A stretch of 64,000 nt of DNA from JBFLVT01 sp036804525 (GCA_036804525.1 DAIRSE010000004.1:1-64000), one strand, 5' to 3'; positions 16,883 to 25,495 are shown, numbered from the stretch's first letter. Notes: generated by a model not told the origin, from the sequence alone. Program-made: numbers and translations.

Positions 16883-18595
16883 TCATGGCCTGATGAGGAT
16901 CTCCTTCTCTATAGGCCTGGCCCAGATGCCGTTTTTGTCTGCAACGTCAAGCCTTAAATAGTGGTATCCAGGAGGCAGTTCCTTCTTCAGGGCGCACCGG
17001 ACGTGGAGAACCTTCCCCTCCCACTGCCGGCTGACAGCATATAAATGAGGAAGTTCAAAAACACTATAGCCGTTGATCTGGAAAGTTATGGTGTGCAGGT
17101 CGAGATCCTTGTATGGATAAGAAAACGGCGCATCCACCAGCAGGGCCGGCGTGAACGTGGCCCCAATCTCTCCGCGTGCCAGACTGTAACTGATTTTCTC
17201 GTCGTCGTTCAAATCCTCGGGTCCGTCCAGGGTAATCACCGGCTTCATCAGCTGGTGGTACCTCTTGCGAGGCAGTTCCAAGCTGGCCGACTTGCCTTTA
17301 AGGAGTTCGGTCAAAAAGGCCAGCACCGCCGAAGCGGGATGGTCGCGCGGGACAATCTGCAAAAAGTGCTCGCTGTTAATGAGATCGAGCAGCCGTCTCA
17401 GGACTGCCACCCGGAAATCAATGAGCCCCCAGAAGAACCTGAGGTGCAAATGGTCAGCCGACTCGATCCAGGGAACCACGGCGTCCGCGTCAACAAACGA
17501 GCTCAGGCGGTAAGCCAGCTGAAAAAGAACAGTACCTGCACGCGTCACGTCCCTGACACTGATCTGGTGATAATCGACGCTGGCCGCCGTTAATTCCTTC
17601 CCCAGTTCGGCAAGCTCCGCGTCGGACACTGCAAAAAGACGTTCGACGACACGGTCGCTCGACATCTCAATGAGATCGGGCTTCAGCGTAATGGCGGGAT
17701 CGATGCTGTTCCTAACCGCCTCAAGGAACGACGGCCGCAAGAACTTGAAGAGCGCCAGGATAATCCTTAAACCGTCAAGCACGAGCTTGAAGTTTTGTTG
17801 GAGCGCCGGGATCTGGGCGGGACAAATGCGGGACGCCAGCCCCCGATAGCGCTCCGAAGTATCCGTCAGGAGATTGTAAGACTGTCCGTCGGGACCGATA
17901 TGCTCGTCAAAGAGCCTGACCTGCATGCCGTCAAAGTCTTCAGGCTGCATTTTCTGGTAGGTCAGGGCATCATGGAAGAACTCGATCAGGGCGTGATCGG
18001 CTATGACCTGGCTCCTGAGGACCTGCGGGTAGAACCCCGTGCCCAGGATGCGGTGGGAGTTTGAGTAGCCGGAAAAGGTATGTACCCCGTCGGTATCGTC
18101 GCTCGCATCAGGAAGCAGTTCCCCATCAGTGTCAAGGGCTGCGTGGTGGGCATACCAGTCGGCGATTTGATGGGCCAGCCAGCCGCAAGCCGTAGCAAAA
18201 TCCGGCTCAGAATAGCGTTTATAACCCCTGTTGCCCTTCGCCGCCTGTTTCCACTCGTTAACTAATCGGTAGCCAAACTCAGGCACTCCCCTGGCATTAT
18301 CTGGCACATAGTTATGGGCATAATCATATATAGCTATCCCGTCGTTCAGCAGGTGGTAGGCTGAAACCGCATCGGCGCTGTTGCCGCCCCAGATGAACTC
18401 GGTCGAATGCTTGTTGAGTAGCCGCAGGGTGTCCAGGTTTATGCCATGGTCGCTGGATTTACCGACTTTGTCGTTGGCCTTTTCAAGAGCACGCTTATTA
18501 ATGTAGGGATGGGTGAAGGGCCCCCAGTTCAAGGCCGGCAAAAGCGGCAGCAATACCGCCAGGCGAAGGCATTTCATGATGCGTTTAACCAACAA
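16883..18595 (-). CDS. Secreted zinc-dependent phospholipase C-like protein
   Basis: 570 residues, start TTG at 18595 with GGGAGGG upstream. A basic, hydrophobic leader (about 1-22) is followed by NWGPFTHPYINKRALE. The N-terminal half resembles the zinc phospholipase C / S1-P1 nuclease helical fold: Trp and His near the mature N-terminus, HSTEFIWGGNSADAV, DYAHNY, and GWLAHQIADWYAHHAALDTDG (H-x3-D-x3-HH pattern). Residues after about 260 form an unrecognised C-terminal region with hydrophobic and beta-rich parts. The substrate is unproven. It diverges from the metallophosphoesterase at 18734. Confidence 0.72.
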   Translation of the reverse strand: MLVKRIMKCLRLAVLLPLLPALNWGPFTHPYINKRALEKANDKVGKSSDHGINLDTLRLLNKHSTEFIWGGNSADAVSAYHLLNDGIAIYDYAHNYVPDNARGVPEFGYRLVNEWKQAAKGNRGYKRYSEPDFATACGWLAHQIADWYAHHAALDTDGELLPDASDDTDGVHTFSGYSNSHRILGTGFYPQVLRSQVIADHALIEFFHDALTYQKMQPEDFDGMQVRLFDEHIGPDGQSYNLLTDTSERYRGLASRICPAQIPALQQNFKLVLDGLRIILALFKFLRPSFLEAVRNSIDPAITLKPDLIEMSSDRVVERLFAVSDAELAELGKELTAASVDYHQISVRDVTRAGTVLFQLAYRLSSFVDADAVVPWIESADHLHLRFFWGLIDFRVAVLRRLLDLINSEHFLQIVPRDHPASAVLAFLTELLKGKSASLELPRKRYHQLMKPVITLDGPEDLNDDEKISYSLARGEIGATFTPALLVDAPFSYPYKDLDLHTITFQINGYSVFELPHLYAVSRQWEGKVLHVRCALKKELPPGYHYLRLDVADKNGIWARPIEKEILIRP

Positions 18596-18733
18596 ACCTG
18601 TTCCCTCCCGTAGGCATGATATTCAGGCCGCCGTAAAGGGAACTTTGTCCTGCTGACAGGCCCCAACCCGGTATTGTTTTCCGGTTGCGGTAAACATGCG
18701 GCAGATGCTAAGGTGAAGGTGACGGAGGGCTAT

Positions 18734-20161
18734 ATGAAAAGTGTGCCTGTGCCCCTGAAACGGGGGTTTTCAATCCTGTCTGTAGCGCGGGCGATCGGGA
18801 TCGCCCTTACCCTGGCCGCGGGCGTAATGCTGCTGGTCTCTTTGCTTGGTCCCGTCACCCGCGAGGTCGAGGGCTTCAAATTCCGCGTCGGCCTTGAGTT
18901 TGGCTGCCACGGGAAGTCGGTGCTCGAGCTTCCGCCTTTCGGCAGCCTTTCCGCTTCCACGCATTCGGGGCCGCTCACGTTCAAGGTTACCCTAACAGAG
19001 ATAGAAGCCGAAGCCTTTGGAGACATTCTCATGGGCGAATCGGCTTACCACGAGGTTATTGATGCGGTCCGGAGCGACCTTGAGGGAATGATGCCGGGAT
19101 TTGCCGCCCGACAGGTTGTCCTGGGCGGCCTGGGCGCGGCTATCCTTGTCTGGCTTTTCTGGAGAATGGACTGGCGCAGGGTGCTCGTCGCCGGCCTGGG
19201 TGGAGTGTTTCTTACCGGGGCCTTGCTGGCTTACAGCGTGTACAGTTTTAACATGGACGCCTTCAGGGAACCGGAATACCACGGAGCCGTCGCGACAGCC
19301 TCGAGGATCCTTGACTTGGCCCAGGATCTTGCGTCGCGGGTGCAAAACATTAAGGAGAATACAGGGGTCGTCATTAACAATCTCCAGAACCTGTCAGGGA
19401 AAGTGAAGAGTCTGGCTCTTATAAGTTCGGTCGATGAAAAGAACGTCACCAGGGTACTGCTGATTTCCGATCTGCACAGCAATCCTGTGGGCTTCCGGTT
19501 CGTAGGGGACATCGTCAAGGAATTCAACGTGGAGTACGTTATCGACGCCGGGGACCTGACTGATTTCGGGTCGCCGCTTGAAGTGCGCAGCGCTTCCGAG
19601 ATCCGTGCTTTCGGTGTCCCATACCTTTTTGCGCCGGGAAACCACGATACGCCTGACGTCATGCGCTTTGTCATTTCGCTGCCCAATGGACGTGTGCTGC
19701 GCGGCAACCCGGAAAGAATCGGGCAGTTGGAAGTACTCGGCGCACCTGATTCCCTGTCCTTCTCCTCTGCCGTAGCGGCCAAGTCGGAGCAAGAAGAAAT
19801 GGAGGGCCTGGCCCGTCAGAATGAACAACTCCGCAAAGCCCTCGACAACGGAACTGTTCCCGACTTGCTTGTGACCCACGATCCCCGGGCCGCGTTGCCT
19901 TTGCTCGGCAGGGTCAAAGTCATCGTTAACGGCCACACGCACCGGATTAGCTGCCAGAAACACGGCGACACCGTCATCTTAAATCCTGGAACGTCCGGAG
20001 CAGCGGGAATCAGGGGTCTGAACGGGAGAGGCGACTCTTCCTACTCGGCGATTATGACGTACTGGCATGGTAAGCGGCTGGCCTACGTCGACTTGATCGA
20101 GTACCACGCCTTATCCGGAAGGTTTTCTGTTGAGCGCAGGATGATTGATTCATACGAATAG
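18734..20161 (+). CDS. Membrane-anchored metallophosphoesterase
   Basis: 475 residues. There are two N-terminal hydrophobic segments (about 20-42 and about 135-180) and an extracytoplasmic-looking region between them. The C-terminal calcineurin-like phosphoesterase domain has LLISDLHSN (D-x-H), YVIDAGDLTDF (GD), FAPGNHDTPD (GNHD), VTHDP and VNGHTHR (GH-x-H). I choose ATG at 18734 with GGAGGG 4 nt upstream; an in-frame TTG at 18674 is the alternative. It shares an intergenic region with the divergent phospholipase-C-like gene, so the two could act on related envelope substrates (inference). Confidence 0.8.
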   Translation: MKSVPVPLKRGFSILSVARAIGIALTLAAGVMLLVSLLGPVTREVEGFKFRVGLEFGCHGKSVLELPPFGSLSASTHSGPLTFKVTLTEIEAEAFGDILMGESAYHEVIDAVRSDLEGMMPGFAARQVVLGGLGAAILVWLFWRMDWRRVLVAGLGGVFLTGALLAYSVYSFNMDAFREPEYHGAVATASRILDLAQDLASRVQNIKENTGVVINNLQNLSGKVKSLALISSVDEKNVTRVLLISDLHSNPVGFRFVGDIVKEFNVEYVIDAGDLTDFGSPLEVRSASEIRAFGVPYLFAPGNHDTPDVMRFVISLPNGRVLRGNPERIGQLEVLGAPDSLSFSSAVAAKSEQEEMEGLARQNEQLRKALDNGTVPDLLVTHDPRAALPLLGRVKVIVNGHTHRISCQKHGDTVILNPGTSGAAGIRGLNGRGDSSYSAIMTYWHGKRLAYVDLIEYHALSGRFSVERRMIDSYE

Positions 20162-20234
20162 GGAAAACGTAGGCGCCGGAAGCCAGCCTGACGCACAGGC
20201 AGGGTAGCATTCCTGATTCTCGCAACCCTGCTAG

Positions 20235-20437
20235 GAGACCGCTGAAAAACTGCGCCTGGCTTGTCAGGCTCGCCGCCCGGTGCTCACGTACCACTCAGTA
20301 GGCTCCGCGCCGGCCGGCTTCGCCTTCCGCGCCATGCTTGCTTTTGAGCGGTCTCAGGGTAACTTCCAAAGCACGGTCGTACCCTGAAAGACGCCTGTGC
20401 CAAAACCAGTGTCTTGGATTTTTGCAGCACTCTTCTA
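20235..20437. repeat. Terminal-inverted-repeat element, copy B (GAGACCGCT type), plus adjoining 82-bp segment
   Basis: 20235-20355 is a full second copy of the 122-bp element in opposite orientation to copy A. Its ends are GAGACCGCT and AGCGGTCTC instead of GGGGCTGTT and AACAGCCCC. Directly joined to it, 20356-20437 (starting AGGGTAACTTCC, ending CTAG) is found again in inverted orientation at 13449-13531. The boundary CTAG overlaps the stop of the neighbouring zinc-ribbon gene. No gene lies in 20162-20434. Confidence 0.88.
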
Positions 20438-20671
20438 GTGCCGCTTGTAGCGGACAAGGTCAGGCCGCTTGAAGTACGGACACACCCCGGACGTCGCCCG
20501 GGCTTCCTTTCGTTCAGGAGGGCACACTTCGATACGGTCGCAGTTCTCACAGCGATGAAAGGTCCGCTGGTAGAGTTTTCCCACCCGGCCGCAAATAGGA
20601 CACTCCGGCGACTCCAGCTCATCGTGAACATAGACATTTCCGCACCGGCAGTCACGCATCAGCCTCCCCAT
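20435..20671 (-). CDS. Small cysteine-rich (zinc-ribbon-like) protein
   Basis: 78-residue basic protein with eight cysteines: C-x-C at 8/10, C-x2-C at 24/27, C-x2-C-x5-C at 41/44/50 and C64. The first four form a plausible zinc ribbon (CRCG...CPICG), followed by a second knuckle (CENCDRIEVC). AGGAGAGGG upstream supports the ATG. No family is recognised; nucleic-acid binding is a guess from fold type only. Its TAG stop coincides with the CTAG boundary of the repeat, so the tail may be truncated. It lies 16 nt after a putative membrane protein gene. Confidence 0.6.
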   Translation of the reverse strand: MGRLMRDCRCGNVYVHDELESPECPICGRVGKLYQRTFHRCENCDRIEVCPPERKEARATSGVCPYFKRPDLVRYKRH

Positions 20672-20687
20672 AACATCCCTCTCCTGT

Positions 20688-21020
20688 TCAACTTACTTTC
20701 GAACCCTTATTTTTCTTATCTTTTCCCGGTCCTGCCTTTTGGTTTCGGATCCTGGTCATCCCCAACCCACATAAAGTTATTACAATTTGTAACAATAATT
20801 CGAAAGCATATCCCAAAACTAGCAAGGGGAGGTAAGCCAGGAGGATGTCCGTTAAGAAAAGGCGGAAGCTGAACGTCGAAGACATTAAGAACGCCCAGAC
20901 GGACCTTGAGGTTATCAATGGCACCGCACCTGACACCAATGAGGAACTGGCTAACGAAATTACGACTAAGACAAACAGCCTGGCGCCACGGTGGCTGAAC
21001 AGGAACCGTAACCGCCGCAT
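20688..21020 (-). CDS. Putative small membrane protein
   Basis: 110-residue frame with two or three hydrophobic segments (about 15-37 and 53-90) and a strongly basic C-terminal tail (KDKKNKGSK), the layout of a real small inner-membrane protein. It ends 16 nt before the zinc-ribbon gene, suggesting a two-gene unit. I see no good Shine-Dalgarno at its ATG. A 63-codon frame on the other strand (20845-21036) has a purine-rich leader, so coding strand is not certain. Confidence 0.4.
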   Translation of the reverse strand: MRRLRFLFSHRGARLFVLVVISLASSSLVSGAVPLITSRSVWAFLMSSTFSFRLFLTDILLAYLPLLVLGYAFELLLQIVITLCGLGMTRIRNQKAGPGKDKKNKGSKVS

Positions 21021-21102
21021 TGGCCGGATCTATTAGGACGACACCTTGACGGTGAGCCTGGCCGCTTTGGAGAACAAGGTCGCCGCGCGGCTCGAGGATT
21101 GT

Positions 21103-21798
21103 TTAGCTTGATGTCATTTTCGTATAGAGGCAAAGCTCGTTGAGCGGGCAGTCCCCGCAGCGGGGCCTTTCCTTGAGGCAGATGTTGTGACCGAGGGCGT
21201 CGATAAGCGCGTGGTATTCGTTGTAGAGAGCGGTCTCCCGGGGAAGGTGCTCGGTGAACCAGCGCTGCAGGGCGGCATAGGACACGTTAGCGTCCTGCCA
21301 CCCTAAACGCGCCATGATGCGTTTCGTGTAGTTGTCAATAACAAAAACCGGCTGCTGGGCAGCGTACAAAATAATGCTGTCAGCCGTTTCCTCGCCGATG
21401 CCGTTAATGGCGAGGAGCCTGCCGCGCAGGACAGGGGTATCGAGGGCGAACAAGGCATCCAGGTTACCCTCGAATTCTTCCACGACCATCCGGCAGAACT
21501 CGCGCAGACGCGCCGCTTTCTGCCGGTAAAAGCGGGTAGCCCTGATCAGTTCCCAGAGCCGCTCTTCGGGAATGGCGAGGATGCCTTGGGGAGACAGGCA
21601 TCCTGCCTCTTTAAGCTTGGAGATGGCCTTCTCGACGTTGCGCCAGGAGACCTGCTGGGTAAGGATCGCCCCGACGACGACCTCGAAAGGCGTTTCGGCG
21701 GGCCACCAGTGACGCGGGCCGAAATGATCCAAAAGCCTGTTAAACACATCAAGGAGATGTTCGCGCAATCTATCACCTGCGATTAACCTTGCCGCCAT
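21103..21798 (-). CDS. Endonuclease III-like DNA glycosylase (HhH-GPD, [4Fe-4S])
   Basis: 231-residue base-excision-repair protein. The helix-hairpin-helix segment LLAINGIGEETADSIILYA is followed by the catalytic-Asp region FVIDNYTKRIM. The C-terminus has the iron-sulfur loop C-x6-C-x2-C-x5-C (CLKERPRCGDCPLNELC). At the position where EndoIII has its lyase Lys the protein has E (GIGEETAD), as in several 'endonuclease III domain' relatives, so it may be a monofunctional glycosylase. It lies 9 nt downstream of the response regulator, probably cotranscribed. Confidence 0.85.
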   Translation of the reverse strand: MAARLIAGDRLREHLLDVFNRLLDHFGPRHWWPAETPFEVVVGAILTQQVSWRNVEKAISKLKEAGCLSPQGILAIPEERLWELIRATRFYRQKAARLREFCRMVVEEFEGNLDALFALDTPVLRGRLLAINGIGEETADSIILYAAQQPVFVIDNYTKRIMARLGWQDANVSYAALQRWFTEHLPRETALYNEYHALIDALGHNICLKERPRCGDCPLNELCLYTKMTSS

Positions 21799-21807
21799 CC
21801 ATCATCC

Positions 21808-22503
21808 TTAAGCATCCGGAACCTCAAACTTGTATCCTACACCCCATACCGTCTTGATGAACTTCGGACGGTCAGGATCAGTCTCTATTTTCTTACGCAG
21901 GCGCCGTATGTGCACTGTAAGAGTGTTCTCGTCCCCCGGGGAAGAATCCCATACTCGTTCGACGAGACCGGACCGGGTGAAAACGCGGTTCGGCTGGGAA
22001 GCAAGGGTCCAGAGGAGTTCAAACTCCTTGCTGGTCAGCTCAACCTCTTTGCCCCGAACGGTCACTTTACGCGTGACAGAATTGATGGTGATCTCGGGAT
22101 AGGCCAGGATTTCCTCGCTGTGCTGCAGGCTGGTCCTGGCGTAACGCCGCAGGACGGCTTTTACCCTAAGGACCAGTTCCGCAGGGCTGAAGGGTTTGCA
22201 CTGGTAATCGTCGGCCCCCATCTTAAAGCCGACAATCCGGTCTGTTTCGTCTCCACGCGCTGACAGCACGATCACCGGGACGTCACGCCTGGCCTTGATT
22301 TTGCCTGTCGCTTCAAGGCCGTCCATGTTGGGCAGCATAATGTCCATGATCACCAGGTTGGGCTTGACCTGCTCGTCCGCCGCCAGAGCCTCAAAGCCGT
22401 CGGTAGCGCTGATTACCTCGTACCCCTCCCGGGTCAGGACGTGGGTCAATATTTTGATTACCTTGGGGTCGTCATCAACGACCAGAATAGTCTGCTTGGC
22501 CAC
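21808..22503 (-). CDS. OmpR/PhoB-family response regulator
   Basis: 231 residues. The receiver domain (about 5-115) has VVDDDPKV acidic pocket, phospho-acceptor Asp in LVIMDIMLPNMDG and the conserved Lys in ADDYQCKPF. It is followed by a winged-helix DNA-binding domain ending TVWGVGYKF. The GTG start lies in GGGGGAGACAATGTG. It is 20 nt after the histidine kinase gene and is its likely partner; the regulon is unknown. Confidence 0.93.
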   Translation of the reverse strand: MAKQTILVVDDDPKVIKILTHVLTREGYEVISATDGFEALAADEQVKPNLVIMDIMLPNMDGLEATGKIKARRDVPVIVLSARGDETDRIVGFKMGADDYQCKPFSPAELVLRVKAVLRRYARTSLQHSEEILAYPEITINSVTRKVTVRGKEVELTSKEFELLWTLASQPNRVFTRSGLVERVWDSSPGDENTLTVHIRRLRKKIETDPDRPKFIKTVWGVGYKFEVPDA

Positions 22504-22523
22504 ATTGTCTCCCCCGCTGTACT

Positions 22524-24104
22524 TTAGCTGGCTTCTTCAATCATCTCTTCTGTAATTATACATAAATCTATGGTAAACACCGTACCCTGCCCGGGGGTGC
22601 TATCAACGTCAATTGTCCCCCCGTGGGCCATCACGATGTGGCGCGCCACTGTCAATCCCAGGCCGCTGCCGCGAAAAAGCCTCGAGGGAACGTTTTCAAC
22701 TTGATAGAACTTGTGAAAAACCTTTTTGATGTGCTCGGGGGGGATGCCTACACCGCTATCGCGCACGGTGATCCGCAGCTTTGGTGGAGAATGGTCGGTC
22801 CTGCTCAGCGTTATAGTGACTTTTCCCCCGGCGGGAGTGAATTTAGCCGCATTGGAAAGCAGATTTATCAGCACCTGCTTAATCTTGTCGGCATCGAGGT
22901 GGAGCATCTGGTCCCCGAAATTGTTTACCACCTCAACCGTTAGTCCCTGCTTGTGAAATAAGGCGCGCATGCTGCTGACGGTGTCCTGCACCAGCTTGAC
23001 GGGGTCGGTCAGCTCGAGATTGAGGACAAGCTTTCCGGCCTCGACCTTGGAGAGGTTGAGGATGTTGTTGATCTGCCTGAGCAGGGCGGCGGCGCTGTCA
23101 TTGATCTCGTGAATATAATCCTCCTGAACCGGGTTGAGCTTTCCGGTATGCTTGTCGAGAAGCAATTCGGAAAAGGCCATGATTGAGGTTAAAGGTGTAC
23201 GTAGCTCGTGGCTGGTGTTGGCCAGGATCTCGCTTTTCAGGCGGTTAGATCGGGCCAGGGCCTTGTTAGCGTTGGAGAGCTGTTCGTTGGCCTGGTACAG
23301 GGCGCGAATGGCCGAGACAAACAGCCACCAGAAGAGCGTGATGAAGGCGAGAAACTTATAGATGTGCGCAAAGATGTTGAAGGTGTCTAGATAGATTACA
23401 CGGCTGTACATGAATATCCCTACAAAAATCAGCAGCAGCAGCGTGATCAGCAGCGCCGTCCTTGCCTCGCCCGTAATGCGCCCCATCACGGCAAAAACGA
23501 GAGCCACCAGGCTGATCAGCATGATCAAAACTTCGGACGCGAATTTGGGAGCGGTATCGTTCTCCCCCAGCAGGTACAGGGACGGGAAGACGTGAGCGTA
23601 ATACGAAACAAAGACAATCATCGCGACTGTTCCGATAAACGTCCCCAGGGTGCAGATCCCGAGCGGCCACCGGTGGCGGATGAAGTGAGGCTTTACGGCG
23701 ACGAAAAACAGCAGCCCGGCAGCCATAGCCAACCTGGCCATGCTGTCAAAAACAGCGGCTTTTTGGAGACTGTTAGGGGTTATAAAGTAGTCGAGCCCCG
23801 GGGAAGACATGCCGTGCGCGAAATGAAGCAGTCCGGCCACGAGAAATGTCATTGAAAGATTGAGGTCCTGCCACTCACTGGTCTGTTCATAGCGAAATCC
23901 TGCAACTACGTAAATGCTCAGGCAGATGACAACGCTGAGAACCTCAAAAAAAGTATGGAATTGAAAGTAAGTTTCCTCGGTAAGCGAAAAGGGGTTGGAG
24001 CTGGCGAAGGCTACTAGTATTATCGAGGCAACGGTGATGGAAACGGCGATAAACAAATTCAAACGCCAGTTTTCCGAACGGGAATGGGATGCTGTCTCAG
24101 CCAA
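22524..24104 (-). CDS. Sensor histidine kinase with seven-TM MASE3-like input domain
   Basis: 526 residues, TTG start. Residues 1 to about 265 hold seven or eight membrane helices with FHTFFEVLSVVICLSIYVVA and a conserved FLVAGLLHFAHGMSSPG motif, matching the MASE3 type of membrane sensor. A short coiled linker (QANEQLSNANKALARS) leads to the kinase: H-box ANTSHELRTPLTSIMAF, N-box LINLLSNAAKFTPAGG, G1 DSGVGIPPEH and G2 GSGLGLTVARH. It probably phosphorylates the adjacent response regulator. The signal is unknown; no periplasmic domain is visible, so a membrane or lipid-soluble cue is plausible. Confidence 0.9.
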   Translation of the reverse strand: MAETASHSRSENWRLNLFIAVSITVASIILVAFASSNPFSLTEETYFQFHTFFEVLSVVICLSIYVVAGFRYEQTSEWQDLNLSMTFLVAGLLHFAHGMSSPGLDYFITPNSLQKAAVFDSMARLAMAAGLLFFVAVKPHFIRHRWPLGICTLGTFIGTVAMIVFVSYYAHVFPSLYLLGENDTAPKFASEVLIMLISLVALVFAVMGRITGEARTALLITLLLLIFVGIFMYSRVIYLDTFNIFAHIYKFLAFITLFWWLFVSAIRALYQANEQLSNANKALARSNRLKSEILANTSHELRTPLTSIMAFSELLLDKHTGKLNPVQEDYIHEINDSAAALLRQINNILNLSKVEAGKLVLNLELTDPVKLVQDTVSSMRALFHKQGLTVEVVNNFGDQMLHLDADKIKQVLINLLSNAAKFTPAGGKVTITLSRTDHSPPKLRITVRDSGVGIPPEHIKKVFHKFYQVENVPSRLFRGSGLGLTVARHIVMAHGGTIDVDSTPGQGTVFTIDLCIITEEMIEEAS

Positions 24105-24140
24105 CGCTCTCCCCCCTGCTCATCCCCCACAAACGAAAAT

Positions 24141-24809
24141 CTAGTCACCTATCACCGACGTGACACCGTGGCACGAGGGAACCCCGCACTCGCAAGGCTG
24201 TTCGTTACGCTCGCGGTTGCGCAAGTCCTCGAAACCGATTTTTCCCTTTACTGTGGCAACACGTGTAGCGAGATCACCGCTGACTACGGTGTAAGGAACT
24301 TGCATCAGATCCAAGAGGGCCTGGATTTTCCGGTCGAGGAGAACGGCGGCGTCTTCGTCCTGGTATCTGATACCGTCCTCAGTAAGCTCAAACTCGCGAG
24401 GTATATAAAAAATTTCGTATTCAGGCAGGTCCTTTATGGCCCAGGTGAAGAGCTGGGTAAGGGCGTGGCTTTCCTTGGGATTCTTGAGATCGCAAGACAA
24501 GAGGCCGTAAACGTAGTTCAGTATCGTTGCGTTATCGCAAAAGATAATATCGCAATAGCGCAGGTCGTTTTCCCTTCGTTTTTGACCTTCGTACAGCAGG
24601 AACTGTTCAAAAATACTCGTGGGAACCCCGTAGCGCGCGATGTACGTCCGGACATATTCCAGACACAGGCCTGTCCTGTATCCCGCCATACTGTAGTCTA
24701 CGTCCAGCTGCTTGCATAGAGTGGTCTTGCCCGTACCCGGTCCGCCCAGGATAGCAATCTTCTTGGGTTTTGCTTGATTCGCCACCTGCGTTTGCCTCCT
24801 TGACTTCAT
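24141..24809 (-). CDS. Small P-loop ATPase / NadR-like kinase domain protein
   Basis: 222 residues with Walker A AILGGPGTGKTTLCKQL (about 19-35) and a Walker-B-like DIIFCDNATI. The region YSMAGYRTGLCLEYVRTYIARYG resembles the AAA_28/NadR ribosylnicotinamide-kinase-like fold, in which a small molecule is phosphorylated; the substrate here is unknown. The C-terminal tail has three cysteines and a histidine (CECGVPSCHG), a possible metal site. It is the first gene on the strand leading into the histidine kinase, 36 nt away. Confidence 0.65.
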   Translation of the reverse strand: MKSRRQTQVANQAKPKKIAILGGPGTGKTTLCKQLDVDYSMAGYRTGLCLEYVRTYIARYGVPTSIFEQFLLYEGQKRRENDLRYCDIIFCDNATILNYVYGLLSCDLKNPKESHALTQLFTWAIKDLPEYEIFYIPREFELTEDGIRYQDEDAAVLLDRKIQALLDLMQVPYTVVSGDLATRVATVKGKIGFEDLRNRERNEQPCECGVPSCHGVTSVIGD

Positions 24810-24960
24810 GGCTAATTAAAACTACACTCTTAAGCGTTATGTTTCAACATTGCTTGGGCAATCCCTTCATTTAGAGCACCGGTAGAGCACCGGCTGTCCA
24901 ACTCCAGGTCTTTTGCTTGTAGGAAACGATGTCCTGGTATTTGGCGTCTCGCGGTAAACT

Positions 24961-24988
24961 AAAAAGCGGTGACTGCAATCACCGCTTT
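24961..24988 (-). terminator. Terminator after the 108-residue gene
   Basis: AAAAGCGGTGA (24961-24971) pairs with TCACCGCTTTT (24978-24988), loop CTGCAA. It lies 8 nt beyond the stop of the upstream minus-strand gene and has a T-rich end on either strand. Confidence 0.75.
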
Positions 24989-24996
24989 TAGCATTA

Positions 24997-25323
24997 TCAC
25001 TTGTCCGGCTGGCTGATATCAATATATATGGATTTGTCCGATTCGTCCACCCGTACCGGAAACTTCCCTTGAACGTCGATGCCAAAATACTTGAAGAATC
25101 CCTTGCTGCTTATCTTTTTCTTCTCAATGGCAAAGCCCTTAGTGGCTGGCTTTAAGCGTATGATCCGCGCTACCGGATCGAAGGCCAGTTCGACCGTATC
25201 CGCATTGAGCTTGTCAAGTGCTAACTTGTTCAATTTGATGGCACTTTTTGATAAAGTAACAATAGGCTGTCTGCGGCGCACAAGTCTAATATCTTGTTCC
25301 GGATGAAAAACCTCAAATGCCAA
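24997..25323 (-). CDS. Conserved-looking hypothetical protein, 108 aa
   Basis: Not recognised. It is a basic, soluble 108-residue protein with no cysteine, signal peptide or membrane helix; alternating hydrophobic/charged segments (VELAFDPVARIIRLKPA and FPVRVDESDKSIYIDIS) suggest a small beta-rich fold. The start is TTG at 25323, with GAAAGGAGG upstream. It is a single gene with its own terminator hairpin. The amino-acid composition and codon use resemble its neighbours, so I believe it is real. Confidence 0.65.
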   Translation of the reverse strand: MAFEVFHPEQDIRLVRRRQPIVTLSKSAIKLNKLALDKLNADTVELAFDPVARIIRLKPATKGFAIEKKKISSKGFFKYFGIDVQGKFPVRVDESDKSIYIDISQPDK

Positions 25324-25464
25324 ACTCGAAAGCCTCCTTTCTAACTTTTTCTACTTGTCATCATAGTAATTGCCTAAAAAGGTTATGTCAACTTCTGGTT
25401 ATTGGGTTAGAATAGACAATTTTATGAGTTATCCGGTCAAATATAAACAATTTTTGCGAAGAAA

Positions 25465-25495
25465 GAGAGGAGTCTGATGGCTCCTCTCAAAGTTT
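25465..25495 (-). terminator. Terminator-like hairpin downstream of the recombinase-like gene
   Basis: GAGAGGAG (25465-25472) and CTCCTCTC (25481-25488) form an 8-bp stem; on the minus strand a TTTCTT tract follows. It lies about 70 nt beyond the stop codon at 25557. Confidence 0.5.

Noticed and set aside
13389..20437. CRISPR array
   Set aside because: Repeats are few, long, in both orientations and kilobases apart, with no regular spacers.
20845..21036. 63-codon plus-strand frame with a purine-rich leader
   Set aside because: The Shine-Dalgarno is either adjacent or too far from the ATG, and the opposite frame has a better membrane-protein layout; left undecided and not annotated.
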